From the NCBI RefSeq assembly GCF_030407165.1, contig NZ_CP129111.1:992001-1056000 (forward strand): a DNA stretch of 64,000 nt. Direction: 5' to 3'. Origin of the DNA: Fontisubflavum oceani. Lineage in GTDB: Bacteria; Pseudomonadota; Alphaproteobacteria; Rhodobacterales; Rhodobacteraceae. The translations under genes were made by a program, and so were the position numbers. The notes beneath the pieces were generated by a model, which searched no databases, had not been told where the DNA came from, and worked only from the letters and a program-made list of their open reading frames with translations. Of the stretch, positions 56,967 to 64,000 are shown in pieces. The number at the start of each line of letters is the position of its first letter. Positions within the stretch are counted from its first letter, which is position 1.

Positions 56967-58994
56967 ATGCTAGAGCTTCAAAGCTTCGCCGCCGGCCAGT
57001 GGGTCGCGCCGGATGCCAATGCCCGCCAAATGCATAGCGCTGTGACGGGCGAGGTGATCGCGCGCGGCGGCGCCGCGCTGGATACCCAAGCGATGATCGA
57101 CCATGCCGTTCGTGTGGGTGGCCCAGCGCTCCGCGCGATGGATTTCCACCAACGGGCCAAGATGCTGAAAGCGCTCGCGCAGTACATTGATGGCCGGAAA
57201 GAGGAGCTTTACGCGCTGAACCCGCTTTCGGGTGCTACCCGCGCCGATGGCTGGATCGACATCGATGGCGGCATTGGCACGATGTTCGTGTTCGCCTCCA
57301 AAGGCCGCCGCGAAATGCCCGAGGGCCATATCTATATCGATGGCAACGTCGAGCAGCTCTCCCGCAACGGCACCTTCCTGGGGCAGCACGTGGCTGTCCC
57401 GCTGCGCGGCGTTGCCGTCCATATCAACGCGTTTAACTTCCCGGTTTGGGGGATGCTGGAAAAGCTCGCGCCCGCGCTTCTGGCGGGGGTGCCTTGCATC
57501 GTCAAACCCGCCACTGCGACCTGTTATCTGACCGAGGCCTGCGTGCGGATCATGCTAGACTCGGGCCTGCTGCCAGAGGGCGCGGTGCAGTTGATCATTG
57601 GCGGCACAGGCGATCTTCTGGACCGTCTCGGCCCGCAAGATGTGGTGAGTTTCACCGGTTCTGCCGACACCGCGCTGATGCTGCGATCCAACCCGCATCT
57701 GTTGAAACATGGCGCGCGCTTCATCGCCGAGCAGGACAGTCTGAACGCGTCGGTTCTGGGCCCGGATGTCACCCCGGATGCGCCGGAGTTCGATCTTTTC
57801 ATCAAAGAAGCCGCCCGAGAGATCACGACGAAAGCGGGGCAGAAATGTACCGCGATCCGCCGGATCATCGTGCCGGAGGCGCAACTGGACGCGGTGGGCG
57901 AGGCGCTGGCCGCAAAGCTTGCCAAAACCCGGATCGGCGACCCGGCGCTTGAGACAACCCGGATGGGCGCGCTCGCCGGAGCCGATCAGAAGCAAGATGT
58001 GATCACAAAACTCCAACACATCGCCAGCGAGACGGAGATGCTCTATGGCGACAGCGATATGATCGAAGTGGATGGGGCCGACGCGACCGTCGGCGCGTTT
58101 CTGAATCCGATCCTACTCCGCTGTTTAGAGCCTGATTCTGCACGTCATGTGCATGAAACCGAAGCCTTTGGGCCGGTCTCCACACTCATGCCCTATTACG
58201 ATCTCGCCCATGCCGCCGACCTGGCAAATCGCGGCGGCGGCAGCCTCGTCGCCTCTGTGATCACACATGACCCCGCCGTTGCGCGGAACATGGTGGCGGA
58301 GGCCGGGGCTTGGCATGGCCGCATCTATATCAATGATCGCGACAGTATGGGCGAGAGCACCGGCCACGGCTCGCCCCTGCCGCATATGACCCATGGCGGC
58401 CCGGGCCGGGCCGGCGGTGGCGAAGAGATGGGCGGGATCCGCGGTGTGCTGCATTATATGCAGCGGGTGGCGGTTCAGGGCTCGCCTCGGATGTTGACCG
58501 CGGTCACCGGCCAATGGGTCAATGGCGCGGAAGAAACTGCGCCCAAAACCCACCCGTTCCAGCTCACCTTTGACGAGATCGAGATCGGCCATACGATCAA
58601 GACCGCGCCGCGTGAGGTGACCCTCGAAGATATCGAGCATTTCGCCCATTTCACCGGCGATACGTTTTACGCCCATATGGATGAAGAGGCGGCTCAGGCG
58701 AACCCGTTCTTCCCCGGTCGCGTTGCCCATGGCTATCTTCTGCTAAGCTTCGCCGCTGGGCTGTTTGTGCAGCCTGATCCCGGGCCGGTGCTCGCCAATA
58801 CGGGTCTGAATGCCCTCAGTTTCCAAAAACCGGTCAGCCCCGGCGATCATCTCTGGGTGCGCCTTACCGCGAAACGCAAAACCCGACGCACCGATGACTA
58901 TGGCGAGGTGCGCTGGAATGTGACGCTCTACAACAAAGATGATGAGCAGACCGGTGAATATGAGCTTTTGACGATGGTGGCCTATTCCCGCTAA
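56967..58994 (+). CDS. paaZ: Bifunctional oxepin-CoA hydrolase/3-oxo-5,6-dehydrosuberyl-CoA semialdehyde dehydrogenase
   Basis: A 675-residue fusion. Residues 1-515 are an aldehyde dehydrogenase, with the catalytic Cys in [10 protein letters not shown] and Glu in IAEQDSLN. Residues about 535-675 are a MaoC-like hotdog hydratase that opens the oxepin ring ([30 protein letters not shown]). Length and order match E. coli PaaZ. GGGAGGAC precedes ATG 56967. paaX follows after nine bases, and the ring-epoxidase genes come next. Confidence 0.96.
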   Translation: MLELQSFAAGQWVAPDANARQMHSAVTGEVIARGGAALDTQAMIDHAVRVGGPALRAMDFHQRAKMLKALAQYIDGRKEELYALNPLSGATRADGWIDIDGGIGTMFVFASKGRREMPEGHIYIDGNVEQLSRNGTFLGQHVAVPLRGVAVHINAFNFPVWGMLEKLAPALLAGVPCIVKPATATCYLTEACVRIMLDSGLLPEGAVQLIIGGTGDLLDRLGPQDVVSFTGSADTALMLRSNPHLLKHGARFIAEQDSLNASVLGPDVTPDAPEFDLFIKEAAREITTKAGQKCTAIRRIIVPEAQLDAVGEALAAKLAKTRIGDPALETTRMGALAGADQKQDVITKLQHIASETEMLYGDSDMIEVDGADATVGAFLNPILLRCLEPDSARHVHETEAFGPVSTLMPYYDLAHAADLANRGGGSLVASVITHDPAVARNMVAEAGAWHGRIYINDRDSMGESTGHGSPLPHMTHGGPGRAGGGEEMGGIRGVLHYMQRVAVQGSPRMLTAVTGQWVNGAEETAPKTHPFQLTFDEIEIGHTIKTAPREVTLEDIEHFAHFTGDTFYAHMDEEAAQANPFFPGRVAHGYLLLSFAAGLFVQPDPGPVLANTGLNALSFQKPVSPGDHLWVRLTAKRKTRRTDDYGEVRWNVTLYNKDDEQTGEYELLTMVAYSR

Positions 58995-59003
58995 ACCCGC
59001 GGG

Positions 59004-59810
59004 ATGACGGATTTATTGCAGCCCCTTCTCGACGACTATTTGCATGACCAGGGCCGATTGCGGGTCTGGTCGCTGATCGTGACCATTTTGGGCGATACGG
59101 TTGAGAACCGGCAAAAGACGATCTCAACCACCCGGCTGAGCCTCGTGCTGGATCGGCTTGGCGTTGGGCAGGCGGCGCAGAAAACGGCGCTGTCGCGGTT
59201 GGTCAAAGATGGTTGGGCCGAGCGGAGCAAAGAAGGCCGAAACACCTTTTACGGTTTTACGGAAAAGGGCCGAGAGGCCTTTGTGCCCGCCTCGCGGCTG
59301 GTCTATGCGCCGCCGCGCGATGAGGAACCGGTGCATTGGTTGATGGCGGTCTCGGATGCGCCGCGGGGCCTGCCCGTTGCGCCGGGTGTCGGGCTCTGGC
59401 CGGTTGATTTTGCACCGGTTGAGAAAGGCGCGTCGGTGGCCGGCTGGATCGAATCGATGCCGGCAGGGTTGCAGGCGATCTCACCCGATCATCAGGCCGA
59501 AGCGGACCAACTCACCGCTCTTTTGCGCTATTTGGACGTCACGTTTTCTCCAGATTGCGACCTTGATGCCCTGGCCGCGCGGATGGTTTTGATCCACCGC
59601 TGGCGACGGTATGTTTTGCGCTATCCAGAGGTGCCGCAGAAACTGGCACCGGAGGGGTGGGCGGGCCTGAAATTGAGGGAGAATATCGGGCGGGCTTATT
59701 GGTCCCTGACCGGGGCGGCGGAAGAGTGGCTGCAGGCCCCGGGCGACGGGTTTCGCGCCCTGGCGATGCCCGACCGAGGCTACTGGGAGCGGTTCGGTTA
59801 CCAAAAATAG
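59004..59810 (+). CDS. paaX: Phenylacetate degradation repressor PaaX
   Basis: A 268-residue GntR-like winged-helix repressor of the PaaX family that responds to phenylacetyl-CoA. Helix-turn-helix residues lie about 40-75 ([29 protein letters not shown]). The central domain and the [18 protein letters not shown] segment are typical. Its stop lies inside the large inverted repeat before paaA. That repeat contains a match to the core of the PaaX operator. Confidence 0.94.
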   Translation: MTDLLQPLLDDYLHDQGRLRVWSLIVTILGDTVENRQKTISTTRLSLVLDRLGVGQAAQKTALSRLVKDGWAERSKEGRNTFYGFTEKGREAFVPASRLVYAPPRDEEPVHWLMAVSDAPRGLPVAPGVGLWPVDFAPVEKGASVAGWIESMPAGLQAISPDHQAEADQLTALLRYLDVTFSPDCDLDALAARMVLIHRWRRYVLRYPEVPQKLAPEGWAGLKLRENIGRAYWSLTGAAEEWLQAPGDGFRALAMPDRGYWERFGYQK

Positions 59811-59852
59811 GTTACAAAAAATCGTTGATTCGCGATTTTTTGTAACCTATTT
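59805..59852. promoter_or_regulatory. 20-bp inverted repeat with a PaaX-box core before paaA
   Basis: Bases 59805-59824 and 59833-59852 are perfect inverted repeats (AAATAGGTTACAAAAAATCG and complement) over an eight-base loop. TGATTCGCGAT at 59826-59836, spanning the loop, matches the core of the PaaX consensus as I recall it (WWTRTGATTCGYGWT). It lies 35 bases before paaA. As RNA it would also form a terminator-like hairpin. Confidence 0.75.
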
Positions 59853-59886
59853 CTCTCTCAGACCCGCATCCGGGAGGAGATCGGCC

Positions 59887-60870
59887 ATGTATTCCCAAGG
59901 ATTGATTGGCGCTGACAGCGGCACCGAAGAGACACCCGAATTTCTGGCGCGATTCCAGGCACGCATAGATGCCGAGGAGAAGATCGAGCCAAATGACGCG
60001 ATGCCCGAGGGCTATCGCCGGACGCTCGTCCGCCAGATCGGGCAGCACGCGCATTCCGAGATTGTGGGGATGCTGCCCGAGGGCAATTGGATCACCAGAG
60101 CGCCCTCTTTGAAACGCAAAGCCGCACTTTTGGCGAAGGTGCAGGATGAGGGCGGGCATGGGCTTTACCTCTACGCCGCCGCCGAAACCTTGGGTGTTTC
60201 CCGCGAGGAGATGACCGAGGAGTTGCATTCGGGCAAAGCCAAATATTCCAGTATTTTCAACTATCCAACGCTGTCCTGGGCCGATATCGGCACGATTGGT
60301 TGGCTGGTGGATGGTGCCGCGATCATGAACCAGATCCCGCTCTGCCGGTGTTCCTTTGGACCTTATGCCCGGGCGATGATCCGGGTCTGTAAGGAAGAGA
60401 GTTTTCACCAGCGCCAAGGCTATGAAATCGTCATGACGCTGGCCAATGGCACGCCTGCGCAGCGCGACATGGCGCAGGATGCGTTGAACCGGTGGTGGTG
60501 GCCGAGCCTGATGATGTTTGGGCCGCATGATGCCGATAGCGAGCATTCCGATCAGTCGATGGCGTGGAAAATCAAGCGGTTCTCCAATGATGAGCTGCGG
60601 CAGAAATTCATCGACGCGACCGTGCCGCAGGCCGAGTTCTTGGGCCTGGCCGTTCCGGATAAAGACCTGAAATGGAACGAGGAAAAGGGTGGCTACGATC
60701 ACGGAGAGATCGACTGGTCCGAGTTCTGGCGGGTTGTGAAAGGCGGCGGCGCGATGAATGTGGACCGGATCAGGGATCGGAAAGCGGCCTGGGATGATGG
60801 CGCCTGGGTGCGCGAAGCCGCGCTGGCCCATGCGGAGAAGCGCGCCGCGCGAAAGCAGGCGGCAGAGTGA
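59887..60870 (+). CDS. paaA: Phenylacetyl-CoA epoxidase subunit A (catalytic)
   Basis: The 327-residue di-iron oxygenase subunit that epoxidizes the ring of phenylacetyl-CoA. Iron ligands lie in the paired E-x-x-H segments DEGGHGLY and [10 protein letters not shown], as in the ferritin-like fold. ATG 59887 follows GGAGGAG. It leads a paaABCDE operon downstream of the palindromic operator. Length matches E. coli PaaA. Confidence 0.96.
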   Translation: MYSQGLIGADSGTEETPEFLARFQARIDAEEKIEPNDAMPEGYRRTLVRQIGQHAHSEIVGMLPEGNWITRAPSLKRKAALLAKVQDEGGHGLYLYAAAETLGVSREEMTEELHSGKAKYSSIFNYPTLSWADIGTIGWLVDGAAIMNQIPLCRCSFGPYARAMIRVCKEESFHQRQGYEIVMTLANGTPAQRDMAQDALNRWWWPSLMMFGPHDADSEHSDQSMAWKIKRFSNDELRQKFIDATVPQAEFLGLAVPDKDLKWNEEKGGYDHGEIDWSEFWRVVKGGGAMNVDRIRDRKAAWDDGAWVREAALAHAEKRAARKQAAE

Positions 60871-60879
60871 GCCGGAAGG

Positions 60880-60919
60880 CTGGGGGGCTGTCTGCCCCCC
60901 AGACCCCCCGAGGATATTT
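60880..60919. repeat. GC-rich hairpin element between paaA and paaB
   Basis: CTGGGGGGC (60880-60888) pairs with GCCCCCCAG (60894-60902), followed by ACCCCCCGAGGATATTT. I recall this kind of element, ending AGGATATTT, as repeated between genes in Rhodobacteraceae genomes. It is inside an operon, so it may tune relative expression or mRNA stability. Confidence 0.65.
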
Positions 60920-60942
60920 GAGAAGCAGAGAAGGAGCGGATC

Positions 60943-61227
60943 ATGGCTGAGGCGACGCCTTTGTGGGAAGTGTTTATCCGGCCCCGGAACGGGTTGAGCC
61001 ATAAGCATTGTGGCTCACTACATGCGGCGGATGAGGTCATGGCGCTGAACGCGGCCCGTGATGTCTATACCCGGCGTGGCGAAGGCGTCAGCATTTGGGT
61101 TGTTCCAAGCGCGGCGGTTTTTGCCAGCGACCCGGATCAGGCGGCGGAGAATTTTGAGCCGACGGCGGATAAGATTTATCGCCATCCGACCTTCTATGAG
61201 ATTCCCGAAGATGTGGGGCATATGTGA
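60943..61227 (+). CDS. paaB: Phenylacetyl-CoA epoxidase subunit B
   Basis: A 94-residue small subunit of the PaaABCE epoxidase. The segments FIRPRNGLSHKHCGSLHAADEVMAL and YTRRGEGVSIWVVP are typical. AAGGAG precedes ATG 60943. Its stop overlaps the paaC start (TGATG). The protein is thought to bridge PaaAC heterodimers. Confidence 0.95.
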   Translation: MAEATPLWEVFIRPRNGLSHKHCGSLHAADEVMALNAARDVYTRRGEGVSIWVVPSAAVFASDPDQAAENFEPTADKIYRHPTFYEIPEDVGHM

Positions 61228-61973
61228 TGGCCTTGCTCAACGCGGTTTTGGAGCTGGCCGATGATCATCTGATCTTGGGGCACCGGATTTCCGAATGGTG
61301 CGGCCATGCGCCGATGTTGGAAGAGGATCTCGCGCTGCCGAATATGGCGCTGGATATGATCGGGACGGCGCGGGTGCTTTATGACTATGCCGCGAAGTTG
61401 GAAGGCCAGGGTCGGTCCGAAGACGATATGGCGATGCTGCGCGTGGAGCGGGAGTATCGCAACTGCCTGTTGGTCGAGCGGCCGAATGGGGATTTTGCCC
61501 AGACCATGCTGCGGCAACTCTATTTCGCCACCTTTATGGAGCCGTTTTGGAAGGCGGCTTTGGCGTCGCCTGATGAGGTGATCCGTGGGGTCGCGGGCAA
61601 GGCGGTGAAGGAGATGGCATATCACATCCGCCATGCGGCGGAGTGGGTGATCCGGCTAGGCGATGGCACCGAGGAAAGTGCCGCGAAGATGCAGGCGGCT
61701 GTCGTCGAACTGCATCGGTTCACCGGAGAACTGTTCGAGAGCAGCGCGGCAGCGGTATCTTGCGAGGCCGATGGGATCTTGCCGGTTCGCGCCGAGATGC
61801 GCGGCGAATGGGACCGGGTGATCGGGATGGTGTTTGGCGAGGCGTTGTTGGAGCTGCCCGATGTGCCCTATCCGCAAGCGGGCGGTCGCGACGGCATTCA
61901 TGGCGAAGGTTTGGGCCATCTTCTGGCCGAGATGCAGTATCTTCAGCGCGCGCATCCGGGGGCGGAATGGTAG
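61227..61973 (+). CDS. paaC: Phenylacetyl-CoA epoxidase subunit C (structural)
   Basis: A 248-residue ferritin-like subunit that pairs with PaaA but has lost most iron ligands. DDHLILGHRISEWCGHAP near the N-terminus is characteristic. ATG 61227 overlaps the paaB stop, and GTG 61224 is less likely. It overlaps the paaD start by seven bases. Confidence 0.95.
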   Translation: MALLNAVLELADDHLILGHRISEWCGHAPMLEEDLALPNMALDMIGTARVLYDYAAKLEGQGRSEDDMAMLRVEREYRNCLLVERPNGDFAQTMLRQLYFATFMEPFWKAALASPDEVIRGVAGKAVKEMAYHIRHAAEWVIRLGDGTEESAAKMQAAVVELHRFTGELFESSAAAVSCEADGILPVRAEMRGEWDRVIGMVFGEALLELPDVPYPQAGGRDGIHGEGLGHLLAEMQYLQRAHPGAEW

Positions 61974-62455
61974 CGGTTCTGGACCACAAACGCGCTTGGG
62001 ACGCGGCAGCATCGGTGCCGGACCCAGAGGTGCCCTGCGTCAATGTCGAAGAGCTTGGCATTTTGCGTAGCGTCGATCTGGTCGATGGGGTTGCGGTGGC
62101 CAAGGTGACGCCGACTTATTCCGGGTGCCCCGCGACGATGGCGATTGAGATGGCGATTGAAGTCGCGCTTCGCGAGGCCGGGTTTGATGTGCGGATCGAG
62201 CGGGTGTTGTCGCCACCCTGGACAACAGATTGGATCACCGAAGCTGGCCGCGAGAAGCTGCGCGCCTATGGGATTGCGCCGCCGGTGGAGGCGTCGGGCT
62301 CCGTGCGCGCGCTCTTTGGGGAAGTGACGGTGGCTTGCCCGCGCTGCGGCTCGGAGCAGACCGAGAAGATCAGCGAGTTCGGGTCGACGGCCTGCAAGGC
62401 GCAGTATCGCTGTTTGAGCTGCGCCGAGCCGTTTGACTATTTCAAATGCATTTGA
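61967..62455 (+). CDS. paaD: Phenylacetate degradation protein PaaD (Fe-S maturation)
   Basis: A 162-residue protein with an N-terminal MIP18/DUF59 domain (DPEVPCVNVEELGILR, YSGCPATMAIE) and a C-terminal zinc-ribbon-like part (CPRCGS and CLSC). It is thought to help load the Fe-S cluster of the epoxidase system. ATG 61967 lies inside the end of paaC; the longer frame to 61643 is a shadow. Confidence 0.94.
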   Translation: MVAVLDHKRAWDAAASVPDPEVPCVNVEELGILRSVDLVDGVAVAKVTPTYSGCPATMAIEMAIEVALREAGFDVRIERVLSPPWTTDWITEAGREKLRAYGIAPPVEASGSVRALFGEVTVACPRCGSEQTEKISEFGSTACKAQYRCLSCAEPFDYFKCI

Positions 62456-62467
62456 GGGGGAGAGCCT

Positions 62468-63517
62468 ATGTTTCATGACCTGAACGTGGCGGAGGTGCGT
62501 GCGGAAACCGATGAGGCGGTGGCGATCTCTTTCGAACTGCCCGAGGCGCTGGCCGAGACCTTTGCCTATCAGCCTGGGCAATATCTGACGCTGCGCGCCG
62601 AGGTGAATGGCGCGGATATGCGGCGGAACTACTCGATTGCCTCGCTACCTGGGGAGCCGCTGACCGTTGGGGTGAAGCGTGTCGAGGACGGGGTGTTTTC
62701 GACCTTCGCGCAAGGGCTGAAGCCGGGCGATGTGGTGCAGGTGATGCCGCCGGAGGGGCGGTTTATCTGCGACGGGCAAGAGCGGGTTGTGTTGATCGCG
62801 GCGGGCTCGGGGATCACGCCGATGGTGTCGATTGCGGGCGATGCGCTGGCGCGTGGCGCCGATGTGACGCTGATCTATGGCAACCGGCGGAGCGAGACGA
62901 TCATGTTCCGCGAGACACTGGAGGCGTTGAAAGATCGCTATCTAGGGCAGTTTACGCTGATCCATGTGCTGAGCCGAGAGCCGCAGGATGTGGCGCTTCT
63001 GTCGGGTCGGGTGGATGCGGAGAAGGTGACGCGGCTGGTGCAGGCCGGAGCCGTGGACTTGGCCCATGCGGATGGGGTGTTCCTGTGCGGGCCGGGCGAG
63101 ATGATTGATGCGGTGGAGGGGGCTCTGACGGCGCTTGGCGTTGATCGCGACCTCATTCATCATGAGCGGTTTTTCATGGCGGGAGAGGCGCCCCGGATGC
63201 CGAAATCGGCCGAGGCGGAGGCCGCAGCGGCAGAAGGCGTTGAGGTGGAGGTTGTTCTGGATGGGGCGCGGCGGGTGTTCACCTATGGCCCCGAGGATGA
63301 GACGGTGATCGCGGCGGCGGAACGTGCGGGGTTGGAACTCCCCTATTCCTGTCGCGGAGGCATGTGTTGCACCTGTCGCTGTAAGGTGGAGGAAGGCAGC
63401 GCCGAGATGGCGGTGAATTACTCGCTGGAGCCTTGGGAGTTGGAGGCGGGGTTTACGCTGGCCTGTCAATCGCGGCCGACCAGCAAGAAGCTGCGTTTGG
63501 ATTTTGACGCGGCCTGA
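62468..63517 (+). CDS. paaE: Phenylacetyl-CoA epoxidase reductase subunit
   Basis: A 349-residue NADPH reductase that feeds electrons to PaaA. The FAD domain has RRNYSIAS, the NADP domain GSGITPM and IYGNRRSETIMF, and the C-terminal plant-type 2Fe-2S domain CRGGMCCTC with a later CQS. GGGGGAGAG precedes ATG 62468. It ends the paaABCDE operon. Confidence 0.96.
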   Translation: MFHDLNVAEVRAETDEAVAISFELPEALAETFAYQPGQYLTLRAEVNGADMRRNYSIASLPGEPLTVGVKRVEDGVFSTFAQGLKPGDVVQVMPPEGRFICDGQERVVLIAAGSGITPMVSIAGDALARGADVTLIYGNRRSETIMFRETLEALKDRYLGQFTLIHVLSREPQDVALLSGRVDAEKVTRLVQAGAVDLAHADGVFLCGPGEMIDAVEGALTALGVDRDLIHHERFFMAGEAPRMPKSAEAEAAAAEGVEVEVVLDGARRVFTYGPEDETVIAAAERAGLELPYSCRGGMCCTCRCKVEEGSAEMAVNYSLEPWELEAGFTLACQSRPTSKKLRLDFDAA

Positions 63518-63570
63518 TCGGGCGTTGAAAACTGGCTGTTCCTGACGCGATTTTGCGTTATGGAGCGGCC

Positions 63571-64000
63571 ATGAAACTTAAAAATCTTGAACTCGAAGCC
63601 ACGGCGCTGATGTCTGAAGTGATCTTTGGGCATGGCTTTGCGCATTATGGCTATTTCCCCAATGGTGTGCCGGAGGTTCTCTCCGCCGAGGCGATGGGCC
63701 GGGCACAGCAGGCTTATTTCGAGAAGCTGGTTGAGGTGATCCCCGAAGGTGTCACGCGGGTTCTTGATGTGGGTTCCGGCACGGGGGCGAACGCCAAGGC
63801 GCTGATCGCGCGGGGCTTTGAGGTCACTTGTGTCTCTCCCTCGGTGCAGATGAACGAGATGGCGCGGGCGAAGCTGCCGGACGGCACCGGTGTTCACGAT
63901 GCGTTGTTTGAAGAGTTTGAGAGCGACGCGCAGTTCGACATCTGCCTCTTCGCGGAGAGCTTTCACTATATCGATCTGGAGAAAGCGCTGGCTCAGGTTG
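63571..64000 (+). CDS. Class I SAM-dependent methyltransferase (partial, cut by the window end)
   Basis: The frame from ATG 63571 (GGAGCGG upstream) stays open to the last base, giving about 143 residues. Motif I is VLDVGSGTGANA (about 65-76) and a motif II-like FDICLFAESFHYID lies near 124-137. The N-terminal FGHGFAHYGYFPNG stretch resembles small-molecule methyltransferases. The substrate cannot be judged from the fragment. It starts 53 bases after paaE and may be transcribed separately. Confidence 0.85.
   Translation, partial: MKLKNLELEATALMSEVIFGHGFAHYGYFPNGVPEVLSAEAMGRAQQAYFEKLVEVIPEGVTRVLDVGSGTGANAKALIARGFEVTCVSPSVQMNEMARAKLPDGTGVHDALFEEFESDAQFDICLFAESFHYIDLEKALAQV

Noticed and set aside
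1..64000. CRISPR arrays, tRNA or rRNA genes, prophage or insertion sequences
   Set aside because: No regularly spaced repeats, no cloverleaf or rRNA-like stretches, and no transposase or phage proteins were seen on either strand.

Overview
The window reads as a chromosomal segment of an alphaproteobacterium of the Rhodobacteraceae/Roseobacter type. Supporting signs are the GC-rich coding style, GFA-family genes beside gltB/gltD, an RNA leader on a serC-serA pair, a CbiZ-containing B12 uptake operon, a Sit-type manganese transporter, a 58-residue secreted peptide typical of this order, and a paa cluster. I see no rRNA or tRNA gene, insertion sequence, prophage or CRISPR array. Gene density is high and most genes lie in overlapping (ATGA/TGATG) operons.

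Layout. 1-9.1 kb: end of an NDUFA9-like gene, uppP, then gltD, a frame-broken secreted-protein gene, two GFA genes and gltB. 9.2-16.5 kb: a conserved unknown, serB, a membrane protein with a degenerate hydrolase domain, and an ABC transporter with an AttH-like lipocalin. 16.6-18 kb: an AraC regulator and a small secreted protein. 18-26.6 kb (minus strand): one long cobalamin operon behind a cobalamin riboswitch (btuB, two binding proteins, btuC, btuD, cbiZ, exbB, two exbD, tonB). 26.6-31.1 kb: a manganese/iron ABC transporter (sitABCD type) with a dyad operator, then a MarR gene. 31.4-36.8 kb: serC with a structured leader, serA, a second MarR gene, a phosphoesterase and a thiolase. 36.9-45.2 kb: a repeat-containing secreted protein, pbpC and a large alpha-2-macroglobulin gene. 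45.3-54 kb: asparaginase, ialB, rlmN, a small membrane peptide, two L,D-transpeptidases around a CAP lipoprotein, an NAD-dependent epimerase-like gene, queG, gst and mtgA. 54-64 kb: a third GFA gene and the phenylacetate genes (TetR gene, paaK, paaI, paaZ, paaX, paaABCDE), then a methyltransferase cut by the window end.

How genes work together. gltB/gltD form NADPH glutamate synthase. serA, serC and serB make up the phosphorylated serine pathway, split over two sites. The B12 operon carries its own outer-membrane receptor, energizing complex, ABC importer and a corrinoid-remodelling amidohydrolase. PaaK activates phenylacetate, PaaABCDE epoxidizes the CoA ester, PaaZ opens the ring and PaaI is a thioesterase, with PaaX and a TetR protein as candidate repressors. 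pbpC, mtgA, uppP and the L,D-transpeptidases serve the cell wall.

Caution. Nine genes have their frame broken by what looks like a single-base indel (seven missing bases, two extra). Motifs are intact on both sides and several breaks lie in homopolymer runs, so uncorrected sequencing errors are more likely than true decay. Genes whose body is split are typed as pseudogenes here, with that caveat.
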